51,718 nucleotides of DNA from Chloroflexota bacterium (GTDB lineage Bacteria; Chloroflexota; Anaerolineae; B4-G1; SLSP01). The stretch's first letter is position 1. Each line of letters begins with the position of its first letter. The DNA is taken from assembly GCA_019873645.1 (NCBI GenBank), contig JAIOAX010000034.1, positions 1-51,718 on the forward strand. The letters run 5' to 3'. The notes beneath the pieces are model-generated. The model saw nothing but the letters and a program-made list of their open reading frames with translations. It had not been told where the DNA came from and did not search any database. This document shows positions 1-6,802 of the stretch, one piece after another. Both the position numbers and the translations under genes were made by a program.

Positions 1-50
1 AATAAAATTAATACTGAGATGCGAAAGACTTAATCTTATTGAATCCGACA
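1..50. repeat. 50-bp hairpin-forming repeat, copy 1
   Basis: The first 50 bases match 6043-6092 at 42 of 50 positions in the same orientation. Each copy has AT-rich complementary ends (AATAAAATTAA near the left, TTAATCTTATT near the right) around a central conserved GCGAAAGACT, so each can fold into an imperfect hairpin. It resembles a small REP/MITE-like intergenic element. No coding function is seen. Confidence 0.6.
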
Positions 51-60
51 TAAAAATCTT

Positions 61-84
61 TGCGCCCTCTGTGACTCTGCGGTG
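61..84 (-). repeat. CACCGCAGAG-type dispersed repeat, copy 1
   Basis: Read on the minus strand this is CACCGCAGAGTCACAGAGGG, the CCGCAGAG-type repeat seen in many environmental bacterial genomes. A relative lies at 5995-6026 on the opposite strand. In both places it sits beside the 50-bp hairpin repeat. Confidence 0.55.
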
Positions 85-194
85 AGATTTTTAGTTTTTT
101 CAGTAGACTCTTTATTGCGTGTATATTCAGTCGCTGGTTCTTTAATCAATCTAACGGTACCTTTGCTATCTGGCATCACCTTCAGTTTAATCCC

Positions 195-224
195 TTATGA
201 AGGAAAAGTCAAAAATGGTATAAT
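195..224 (+). promoter_or_regulatory. Candidate sigma70 promoter for the Wzz-like gene
   Basis: A perfect TATAAT box (219-224) follows TTATGA (195-200) with an 18-nt spacer. The -35 element is weak. Transcription would begin near 231, about 33 bases before the ATG at 264, leaving room for the GGGAGG ribosome site. Confidence 0.45.
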
Positions 225-263
225 AGCGGTGGTATCAACAAACGGACTGTTCCGGGAGGGCCG

Positions 264-947
264 ATGGAAGTACGCCAGATATTGAAAATTGCGCGACGGT
301 GGTGGTGGCTGGCGCTCATTCCCGTTCTTGTTGTGGGCGGCTATGTGGGGGCAACCTATCACAAACTGGCGACCATGTACCAGGTGGTGATGCGCTTCAC
401 GGCCGGCGGCGAGCCGGCGCCGGCGCTTTCGGCGGATTACGACCGTTACTATGCCTGGTTATCCTCGGAATATATCGCCAATGCGCTGGCCGATATTGCC
501 AAGACGGGCCGCTTTGCCGAAGCTGTCGCTGCGCGCCTCGACGCACAGGGGGTGATGGTTGCCCCGGGCGCCATCCAGGGCGCCATCGCCAGCGACAATG
601 CGCAGTCGGTCTTCGTCATTTACCTCACCTGGCCCGATCCAGAACAGATTGCCGTCGTCGCAGAAGCCGTCAGCGCCGAATTGACACAGAACGGCGCGGC
701 GTACTTCCCGCAGATCAAGGGGCTTGGAGTTGCGGCGCAGCGCGTGGACTCGCCGACGCCCATGGCCCTGCCACCCTCGCTACGCACGCAGTTGCTTGGA
801 CCGGGGCTGCGCCTTGCTCTCGCCTTTGCCGTCGGGGTGGGGTTGGTGGCGTTGGCGCACTACTTCGATCCCCTGGTTCGTGAGCGCGCCGAGGTGGAGC
901 AGTTGGATGTTCGGGTGCTGGCCGCCATTCCTAAGACGCGCGTGTAG
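264..947 (+). CDS. Wzz/GumC-like chain-length determinant (polysaccharide co-polymerase)
   Basis: 227 residues. A short cytoplasmic N-terminus leads into a first membrane helix (about residues 14-32, WWWLALIPVLVVGGYVGA). A periplasmic/extracellular region of about 150 residues follows, then a second helix near residues 182-202 (LALAFAVGVGLVALAHYF). This TM-loop-TM plan with an N-terminal arginine-rich start is typical of Wzz/PCP proteins, which set polysaccharide chain length with a Wzx/Wzy system. The cytoplasmic tail after TM2 is short and has no BY-kinase Walker motif. Start ATG 264 has GGGAGG nine bases upstream. No other polysaccharide-assembly gene lies next to it; rhamnose genes occur only 34 kb away. 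The family call is by topology, so moderate. Confidence 0.6.
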   Translation: MEVRQILKIARRWWWLALIPVLVVGGYVGATYHKLATMYQVVMRFTAGGEPAPALSADYDRYYAWLSSEYIANALADIAKTGRFAEAVAARLDAQGVMVAPGAIQGAIASDNAQSVFVIYLTWPDPEQIAVVAEAVSAELTQNGAAYFPQIKGLGVAAQRVDSPTPMALPPSLRTQLLGPGLRLALAFAVGVGLVALAHYFDPLVRERAEVEQLDVRVLAAIPKTRV

Positions 948-983
948 GTTTTAACCGCCAGCGGTTTATTTCTCCAAATAAAA

Positions 984-1012
984 AAGCCGCGAGAGCAACT
1001 TTCTCGCGGCTT
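984..1012 (-). terminator. Rho-independent terminator (glutaredoxin gene)
   Basis: An 11-bp stem, AAGCCGCGAGA (984-994) with TCTCGCGGCTT (1002-1012), encloses a 7-nt loop. On the minus strand it runs into a T-rich tract (complement of 979-985). It closes the minus-strand gene ending at 1030 and may also block read-through from the plus-strand gene. Confidence 0.8.
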
Positions 1013-1029
1013 CCATTCAAACCGATAGG

Positions 1030-1287
1030 CTAATGCAGATTTAACAAGCGGTCAATCTTGGGGCGGTCAAACCCGACCACAACTTGATTGTCAATGCGGA
1101 TGACCGGCACGCCCTGCTGCCCGCTCATGCGCACCATATCGCGCGCGGCCTGCATGTCCCGCGAGACATCCACGTCCGTAAAGGCGATGCCGCGCGAGCG
1201 CAAATACTGTTTCGCATGGCGGCAGTGCGGACACGTCGGCGTTGAAAAGACGATCACTTTGGGTTGGCGTTTATTCTCGTTATTCAT
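1030..1287 (-). CDS. Glutaredoxin-like protein
   Basis: 85 residues, normal for a glutaredoxin. The redox motif CPHC lies at residues 19-22 after VIVFSTPTCPHC, and the cis-proline segment GVPVIRIDNQ is present, followed by a final glycine-rich VVGFD. These give a complete thioredoxin fold expected to reduce disulfides or glutathionylated/NrdH-type substrates in the cytosol. CPHC is neither the classic CPYC glutaredoxin site nor the CGPC thioredoxin site, so the reductant cannot be assigned. The start ATG 1287 is preceded by GGGAGAG. It is monocistronic, with an A/T-rich promoter region containing TATAAT-like boxes upstream (1305-1340) and a strong terminator behind it. Confidence 0.85.
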   Translation of the reverse strand: MNNENKRQPKVIVFSTPTCPHCRHAKQYLRSRGIAFTDVDVSRDMQAARDMVRMSGQQGVPVIRIDNQVVVGFDRPKIDRLLNLH

Positions 1288-1418
1288 CGTTCACTCTCTC
1301 CCACAATATAATAGATTTTTGTATTCTTATTATAGGCCAATGCGGTGTTTTGTCAACTCAAAACCGCCGACGAGTGCATTTCAGGATGGGGGCGATTTAT
1401 CAGACACGGCGCTTGGAC

Positions 1419-1491
1419 GCTGCTCAGGCCAGTCTCCAGACTGTGCCGGCGCAGCGCTTGATCTGCGGTGGCGCAGTCAGAGACCGGCCAC
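1419..1491 (+). repeat. 73-bp inverted repeat, left arm (flanks the GH65 gene)
   Basis: This segment is about 85% identical by eye to the reverse complement of 4432-4504, and both arms are 73 bp. Its distal end carries the palindromic core GTGGCGCAGTCAGAGACCGG. The arms enclose the complete GH65-betaPGM gene and little else. Confidence 0.75.
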
Positions 1492-1536
1492 AGCGAGATT
1501 TGCCCCCAAGTTGAAATGCATCCCCGCCGACCATTC

Positions 1537-1568
1537 GACTACAAGACTACAAGACTACAAGACTACAA
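1537..1568 (+). repeat. Four perfect GACTACAA octamer repeats
   Basis: GACTACAA is repeated four times without change directly in front of the GH65 ribosome site. The rest of the roughly 300-base gap 1288-1587 holds the glutaredoxin promoter region and the left inverted-repeat arm. No gene is seen there: the reading frame open from GTG 1468 lies inside the repeat and has no ribosome site. Confidence 0.8.
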
Positions 1569-1587
1569 AACTAAAGGACGATTTACG

Positions 1588-4398
1588 ATGAACTGGATCG
1601 TATCAGAAACCGAATTTGACCTTGCAAAGTTACACCACAAAGAAACTGTATTCACCATCGGCAACGGCTATTTGGGGACGCGCGGCGCGTTCGAGGAAGG
1701 CTACCCCGGCGCACAACCGGCGACGCTCATCCACGGCGTCTTCGACGATGCGCTCATCGTCTATACCGAATTAGCCAATTGCCCGGACTGGCTACCGCTG
1801 TATGTGAACGTCGAGGGCGAACGTTTCCGGCTCGATCAAGGCACGCTGCTGGCCTACCGGCGCGACCTTGACGTGCAGCGGGGCGTGCTCAGCCGCGAGG
1901 TGCGCTGGCGCAGTCCCGCCGGGCTTGTGCTCAATCTGCGCTTCGAGCGCTTCGCCAGCCTTGCCGACGAACACGTTGTCGCCCTACGCTGCGAGATGAC
2001 CGCCGAAACGCCTTGCACCATCACCGTGCAGGCCGGGATCAACGGCTACCCCGACAACATGGGGCTGCTCCACTGGACGTGGCTCGATCAAGGCGCGGAC
2101 GCAGGGACGGCCTGGTTGCATACGCGCACGCGCCATTCGGGCATCACGTTAGGGATGGCGCTGCGGATGACGGTCAACGGGACGCCGGCCACGGTCGAGC
2201 CGCTGGACTGCCACAATTGCCCGGCGCTGACAACGACCTTCCAGGCGCACCCCGGACGGCCCGTCGTCATCGAAAAGACGGCGACGATTTTTACCTCGCG
2301 CGATGTCGCCGAACCGGTACAGGCAGCACGCGAAAAACTGGCGACATTGGGGGATTACGCCACCTTGCGCACCGACCACGAAGCGGCCTGGGCCGCCGTC
2401 TGGGAAGACAGCGATGTGCTCATCGCGGGCGATCCCGTCGCGCAACTGGCCGTCCGTCATAGCCTGTTTCAGATTCTCGCCGCCGTCCCGCGTCACGACG
2501 ATCGGGTAAGCGTCTCCGCCAAGACCCTCTCCGGCTTTGGCTATCGCGGGCATGCTTTTTGGGACACGGAGATTTTCCTGCTGCCGTTCCTTATCTACAC
2601 ACAGCCCGCGCTGGCCCGCAATCTGCTCACCTATCGCTATCATACGCTGCCGGGGGCACGCCGTAAGGCTAAAGCACAGGGTTACGAGGGTGCGATGTAT
2701 GCCTGGGAGAGCGCGCAAACCGGCGACGAGGTCACGCCGCGCTGGGTGCCGGGGCCGCAGGGTGAAGAACTGGTGCGCATCTGGTGTGGCGACATCGAAC
2801 AGCACATCACCGCCGATGTCGCTTACGCCGTGTGGCAGTACTGGCAGGCCACCGGCGATGACGCCTGGATGCGCGATTACGGTGCGGAAATTCTGCTCGA
2901 CACCGCCGTCTTCTGGGGCAGCCGCGCGGAATGGAACCCGGAGCGCGGCAGGTACGAGATCAACGATGTCATCGGGCCGGATGAGAACCACGAGCACGTG
3001 AACAACAACGCTTTCACCAACGGGATGGTGCGCTGGCACCTGCAAACGGCGCTTGACACGCTTACCTGGTTGCAAACCGCCGATGCAGAACGCGCTGCCG
3101 CTCTGACCGCGCAACTCGACCTGACGCCGGAGCGGTTGGCGCGCTGGCGCGACATTATCGAGCGTATCGTCATCCTGCACGACCCGGCGACCGGTCTCAT
3201 CGAGCAATGCGATGGCTTCTTCGCCCTCAAAGACGTCAACCTGAACGACTATGAACCGCGCACCAAATCCATGCAGGCGATCCTGGGTATTGAAGGGGCG
3301 AATCAGCATCAGGTGCTCAAGCAGGCTGATGTGCTCATGCTGCTGTATCTGCTGCGCGAACGTAACGATTATGACGCCGCTACCTTGCGCGCTAACTGGG
3401 ACTACTACAACCCGCGCACCGATCACACTTACGGCTCGTCGCTCAGCCCGGCGATCCACGCTGCCGTCGCCTGCATGCTGAATGATCCACAGCCGGCATA
3501 CACCCACTTTATGCGCGCCGCGCTGGTGGATTTGGAAGATGTGCGCGGCAACGCCAGCGAGGGTATCCACGCGGCTTCGGCGGGCGGACTGTGGCAGGCA
3601 TTAGTGTTCGGGTTTGCCGGCTTGCGGCTGCTGGACCCCGGCCCGGTCGCCGTGCCCCGGCTACCCGCACACTGGACGCGCCTCAAGTTCCGTCTCTATT
3701 GGCGCGGACGCGCTTACCATTTCGACATCCGCCCCAATCCGTCGCCCGACGACATCCGCGGCGTGATCTTTGACCTCGACGGCGTGCTCACCGACACGTC
3801 TGAGTTTCACTACCTGGGCTGGAAACGTCTTGCCGACGAGGAAGGCATCCCCTTCGACCGTGAAGCCAATGAGGCGCTGCGCGGCGTCTCGCGGCGCGAG
3901 TCGCTGCTGCTCGTGCTCAAAGGGCGTCCGGCGACGGAGGAGCAAATCCAGGAGATGATGGAACGCAAAAACCGCTATTACCAGGAATTCGTCGAAGGGG
4001 TGACGCCGGCGAATCTGCTGCCGGGGGCGCTGCCGTTGCTGGAAGAACTGCGCGCGGCGGGGATCAAAATCGCCATCGGCTCGGCGAGTAAGAACGCGCG
4101 CACGGTTATCGAGAAGTTGGGCATCGAGGCGTACATTGATGCGCTGTCCGATGGGTACAGCGTGCAGCGGGTCAAACCCGCGCCCGATCTCTTCCTGCAC
4201 GCGGCCGCTCAACTGGGGTTGCAGCCCTGGCAGTGCATCGTCGTTGAAGATGCCGCGGCGGGCGTGGAGGCGGCGCTGGCCGGTGGGATGTGGGCAGTGG
4301 GGCTGGGGCCGCAGGAACGCGTCGGCGCGGCGCACCTCGTTTTTCCCGGCCTGGAAGGCGTTCACTGGCGGGATATACTGGCGCGGTTGCACAGATGA
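1588..4398 (+). CDS. Fused GH65 disaccharide phosphorylase / beta-phosphoglucomutase
   Basis: 936 residues. The front ~720 residues form a GH65 enzyme: the typical N-terminal FTIGNGYLGTRGAFEEG segment, a beta-sandwich, then the (alpha/alpha)6 barrel with catalytic-acid motif GPDE (Glu466) followed by NNNAFTN. The C-terminal ~210 residues are a HAD phosphatase-fold mutase: FDLDGVLTD (Asp729/Asp731), GSASKN, KPAPDLF and VEDAAAGVEAAL. Together they would phosphorolyse an alpha-glucoside (maltose, trehalose, kojibiose or similar; the sequence does not decide) to beta-glucose-1-phosphate and convert it to glucose-6-phosphate in one cytosolic polypeptide. Start ATG 1588 is chosen because AAAGGA lies 9 nt upstream and homology begins there; a longer frame to GTG 1468 would translate the repeats. 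No transporter gene adjoins. Confidence 0.92.
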   Translation: MNWIVSETEFDLAKLHHKETVFTIGNGYLGTRGAFEEGYPGAQPATLIHGVFDDALIVYTELANCPDWLPLYVNVEGERFRLDQGTLLAYRRDLDVQRGVLSREVRWRSPAGLVLNLRFERFASLADEHVVALRCEMTAETPCTITVQAGINGYPDNMGLLHWTWLDQGADAGTAWLHTRTRHSGITLGMALRMTVNGTPATVEPLDCHNCPALTTTFQAHPGRPVVIEKTATIFTSRDVAEPVQAAREKLATLGDYATLRTDHEAAWAAVWEDSDVLIAGDPVAQLAVRHSLFQILAAVPRHDDRVSVSAKTLSGFGYRGHAFWDTEIFLLPFLIYTQPALARNLLTYRYHTLPGARRKAKAQGYEGAMYAWESAQTGDEVTPRWVPGPQGEELVRIWCGDIEQHITADVAYAVWQYWQATGDDAWMRDYGAEILLDTAVFWGSRAEWNPERGRYEINDVIGPDENHEHVNNNAFTNGMVRWHLQTALDTLTWLQTADAERAAALTAQLDLTPERLARWRDIIERIVILHDPATGLIEQCDGFFALKDVNLNDYEPRTKSMQAILGIEGANQHQVLKQADVLMLLYLLRERNDYDAATLRANWDYYNPRTDHTYGSSLSPAIHAAVACMLNDPQPAYTHFMRAALVDLEDVRGNASEGIHAASAGGLWQALVFGFAGLRLLDPGPVAVPRLPAHWTRLKFRLYWRGRAYHFDIRPNPSPDDIRGVIFDLDGVLTDTSEFHYLGWKRLADEEGIPFDREANEALRGVSRRESLLLVLKGRPATEEQIQEMMERKNRYYQEFVEGVTPANLLPGALPLLEELRAAGIKIAIGSASKNARTVIEKLGIEAYIDALSDGYSVQRVKPAPDLFLHAAAQLGLQPWQCIVVEDAAAGVEAALAGGMWAVGLGPQERVGAAHLVFPGLEGVHWRDILARLHR

Positions 4399-4408
4399 GT
4401 GCTCGTTG

Positions 4409-4543
4409 TGGACGGTCTCTGACCGCGCGCCGTGGCCAGTCTCTGACCGCGCCACCGAAGATCAAACGTTGCGCAGGCACGGTCTGGAGACCGGCCTGAG
4501 CAGCACACCGGAGTCTCGCCGTGGCCGGTCTCTGACCGCGCCA
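4409..4543 (+). repeat. Cluster of TCTCTGACCGCGC palindromic repeats with right inverted-repeat arm
   Basis: Three copies of a palindrome around TCTCTGACCGCG occur at about 4409-4428, 4432-4454 and 4521-4543. The middle copy opens the 73-bp right arm (4432-4504), which is the inverse of 1419-1491. The palindrome can form a ~10-bp stem (GTGGCCGGTC with GACCGCGCCAC). It behaves like a REP-type element. The cluster begins 11 bases after the GH65 stop and could act on the 3' end of that mRNA. Confidence 0.7.
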
Positions 4544-4552
4544 CAGCAAGGT

Positions 4553-4581
4553 TTTTTCTTACTGTAAATTTTGTGTATAAT
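4553..4581 (+). promoter_or_regulatory. Promoter for the LuxR-type gene, probably leaderless
   Basis: A perfect TATAAT (4576-4581) ends six bases before the in-frame GTG at 4588. Transcription would start at or next to that codon, so the message is likely leaderless. The -35 region is only a T-run (about 4553-4558). This argues against the earlier GTG at 4573, which would lie upstream of the -10 box. Confidence 0.45.
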
Positions 4582-4587
4582 AAGGTT

Positions 4588-5792
4588 GTGGATGCATTAT
4601 ATTTGACGCCGGCTGCGCTGAGCTACCTGACTCAGTTGATCCTGGCGGCCCTCATCGGCGGATATTTTGTCTTTCTGGTGCGCCGTCACACCGATCCGCC
4701 GCCGCACCTGCGCTGGCTCGCGCGCTTTTTTGTTGGGCTAACGGCCTTTATTGCCGCGCTCTTTTGGGAGGCTGCGGCGTTATTTGCACTGCGCCTGTTC
4801 GCCGTCTTCCTCCAGGTGCCGCTGCTTGCCTGGGCGTGGCTGTGTGTGCTGCAATTTGCTTACCACTTCCCTGTCTTATCCCCAACATGGCGACGTGAAG
4901 CGCACACTGGACCGACTACCTGTTGTTGCTGTTCTTGCTATGGACGGCGGTGATTTTTGTCCGCCGGTTGTTGAGCATGCTGCCCCCTGGCGGACCCTTC
5001 TGGCGGCGGCTGTTGACCGTCTGCCGTTACCCACCGACCCGCGTGGAACGCGCACTCTGCAACTTCACGCTCATTTTCCTCTTCGTTGCCAGCCTGAGTG
5101 TCCTCAATCTCCTGCGCACGTTTTACATGCTGTCGGTATCCCTAACCCCCTTCCATTTCGAGAAGCCCCTGGGCCGCGATTTGCAGTTGGATGATGGGGG
5201 ACGGCGCGGCTGTAGCGAAGGTCTGGGCTTTACATTCCCCTTCTACGGGCAAGATTACCACGAAATCTATGTGTGCAACGATGGCATGATTGCGTTGGGG
5301 CAGGTCGTGCGTTACCGCGAGTTCCAGTACCACTACGGCGCGGGCGTCCCTGTGCTGATGCCATTGCTGCTCGATCTTGATCCAACGGCCAGTCCGGGCG
5401 CAATTTTCGCCCGGCAAGAGGGTGACCGTCTCATCGTCACCTGGGAGCGTCAGCGCGTTTTCCGCAGGCCGGAGCTGGAACTCACATTCCAGGCGGTGTT
5501 GTACAGCGATGGACACTTCGACTTCATCTATGCCGCGCTGCCGGAAACGATACCTTTCCACCCTAACGATGACCCCGGTGCAAGTCTATGGGCCATCGGG
5601 GTGCTCCCCGACACCTCGCAGCAATGGGACATCCTGCGCCAGGTGGCCGAGGGCTGCACCTACAAGGAAATCGCCGCCAGGATGTACATCACCGAGCAGA
5701 CGGTAAAGTATCACATGGACCAGATTCTCACCCGCCTTCAGCTAGAGAACCGCGCCCAGGAGATTGCGTATTACCAGCAAACGCGCGGGTGA
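4588..5792 (+). pseudogene. Frameshifted membrane-bound LuxR-type regulator with nidogen-like domain
   Basis: Two overlapping frames join into one protein of about 400 residues if a 2-base excess (or 1-base loss) near 4899-4908, in a CACAC run, is corrected: ...PTWRREA then HWTDYLLLLFLLWTAV. The front holds about five hydrophobic helices. Next comes a soluble segment LGFTFPFYGQDY...IYVCNDGMIALG resembling the nidogen-like domain. The C-terminus is a LuxR/GerE helix-turn-helix (EGCTYKEIAARMYITEQTVK). It would be a one-component membrane transcription factor. With five helices and no helix after the sensor-like domain, that domain would be cytoplasmic unless a helix is missed. The frameshift may be a real mutation or a sequencing error. 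Confidence 0.65.
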
Positions 5793-5884
5793 AACGCCGC
5801 CGGATTCTGCTGGAACATCACCAACACCGCCCCGAACGCTATCTCGCCGTGCCGCAATACACCGCCGCGCAAACCCTCGCTTAA
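5789..5884 (+). other. Possible 31-codon reading frame coupled to the LuxR-type gene; remainder of gap has repeats only
   Basis: GTG 5789 overlaps the preceding TGA as GTGA and opens a 31-codon frame (VKRRRILLEHHQHRPERYLA...) ending at TAA 5882-5884. It matches no family I recognise and may be a remnant. The rest of 5885-6084 holds no credible gene, only a CCGCAGAG-type repeat (5995-6026) and hairpin-repeat copy 2 (6043-6092). Confidence 0.2.
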
Positions 5885-5994
5885 TCAATGCGCTTCGAGC
5901 GGATCGCCAGACCCGCACTGCTAACGCAAAACGCCGTGTTCTAACGATCCCGGGTCAGCATAAACCATCAATGACTCTCCTGAAAAAAGTCTAA

Positions 5995-6026
5995 TTCACC
6001 GCAGAGACGCAAAGAACGCCGAGAAG
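5995..6026 (+). repeat. CACCGCAGAG-type dispersed repeat, copy 2
   Basis: TTCACCGCAGAGACGCAAAG followed by AACGCCGAGAAG is the plus-strand form of the repeat seen inverted at 61-84. It ends about 16 bases before the second 50-bp hairpin repeat. Confidence 0.55.
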
Positions 6027-6042
6027 AATTCAAGTTTATATC

Positions 6043-6092
6043 AATAAAATTAGTAATGAAACGCGAAAGACTTAGTTTTATTGAATCCAGCA
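6043..6092. repeat. 50-bp hairpin-forming repeat, copy 2
   Basis: Same element as 1-50 (42/50 identical). The complementary ends AATAAAATTAG and CTTAGTTTTATT keep the hairpin although some bases differ between copies. Its right end lies where the truncated beta-helix frame begins, so the insertion may mark the truncation point. Confidence 0.6.
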
Positions 6093-6732
6093 TGGCTCGA
6101 CTGGGATGGACAACCGCGCCGGGAGCGCGCCCACGCTGCACAACGCGCTGTTCAGCGTCAACACGGCCAGGCGCGGCGGCGCGCTGTATAACGACGCCAG
6201 CCATCCGGTGTTGATCAACGCTACCCTCAGCGACAACGTCGCGGAGCGGGGCAGTGGCCTGTACAATCGCGCGCAAAGCAAACCCACGTTAGTCAACGGT
6301 ATCCTGTGGGGGAATGCCATCAGCGCGCCCGGCACCATCCTGCTAGGCTACGATCCCATTACCAATGAGGATGCGGCCAGCAAAGCCGCGGTGAGCTACA
6401 GCGACGTCCAATTGCCTAACGGTGTGTACGTTGGCGACGGCAATATCAACGTTGAGCCGCGCTTTGTTAAACCCGGGCAGGTCACAGTAGATGAGCTGAT
6501 CACCGGCGACTATCGCTTGCAGCGCGACTCTTCGGCAATTGACGCCGGCAACAATTTGAGTGTGACGGTTTCCATAGACCTGGATAAGCGCTTCCGGCAG
6601 GTAGATATCCCGGCGATTGCCGATGCGGGTTTGGGTGCGCTGCCTATTGTGGATATGGGCGCGTATGAGGTGGGGTACGGCCTCTACTTACCGTTGGTCG
6701 CCCGCGGGATTCCACAAACCCGCTTGCAATGA
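6085..6732 (+). pseudogene. 5'-truncated right-handed beta-helix (Pmp-like) secreted protein
   Basis: The open frame starts directly after a stop at 6082-6084 and has no signal peptide. Its first codons look like the middle of a beta-helix repeat (NRAGSAPTLHNALFS, RGGALYNDASHPVLINATLS). It ends with the usual closing block of this protein type: AIDAGNN, then DMGAYEV, then a YLPLVARG tail, a C-terminal signature common in exported Chloroflexota proteins. ATG 6106 lacks a ribosome site. It is best read as the C-terminal ~215 residues of a larger surface protein whose 5' part was lost at the repeat junction. The same family of modules makes up the giant gene at 36336. Confidence 0.7.
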
Positions 6733-6751
6733 GGTGACTCTTCCTCAGAGT

Positions 6752-6792
6752 GGCCTGTCAGGTTTGCTTAACCTTGACAGGCCCTTTTTATT
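6752..6792 (+). terminator. Rho-independent terminator
   Basis: GGCCTGTCA (6752-6760) pairs with TGACAGGCC (6775-6783), with an inner GGTT/AACC extension, and is followed by CTTTTTATT. It terminates the beta-helix fragment's transcript ahead of the convergent hutH gene. Confidence 0.85.
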
Positions 6793-6802
6793 CAACTAAA
6801 AC

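Noticed and set aside
264..947. BY-type tyrosine kinase fused to Wzz
   Set aside because: The C-terminal region after the second helix is only about 25 residues and has no Walker A motif or tyrosine cluster.
1468..1587. 40-codon N-terminal extension of the GH65 protein from GTG 1468
   Set aside because: It translates the inverted-repeat palindrome and the GACTACAA octamers. ATG 1588 has the ribosome site and the family's N-terminus.
2149..3570. 473-codon minus-strand frame inside the GH65 gene
   Set aside because: It is antisense to a conserved enzyme with intact catalytic motifs and shows no family signature; GC-rich shadow.
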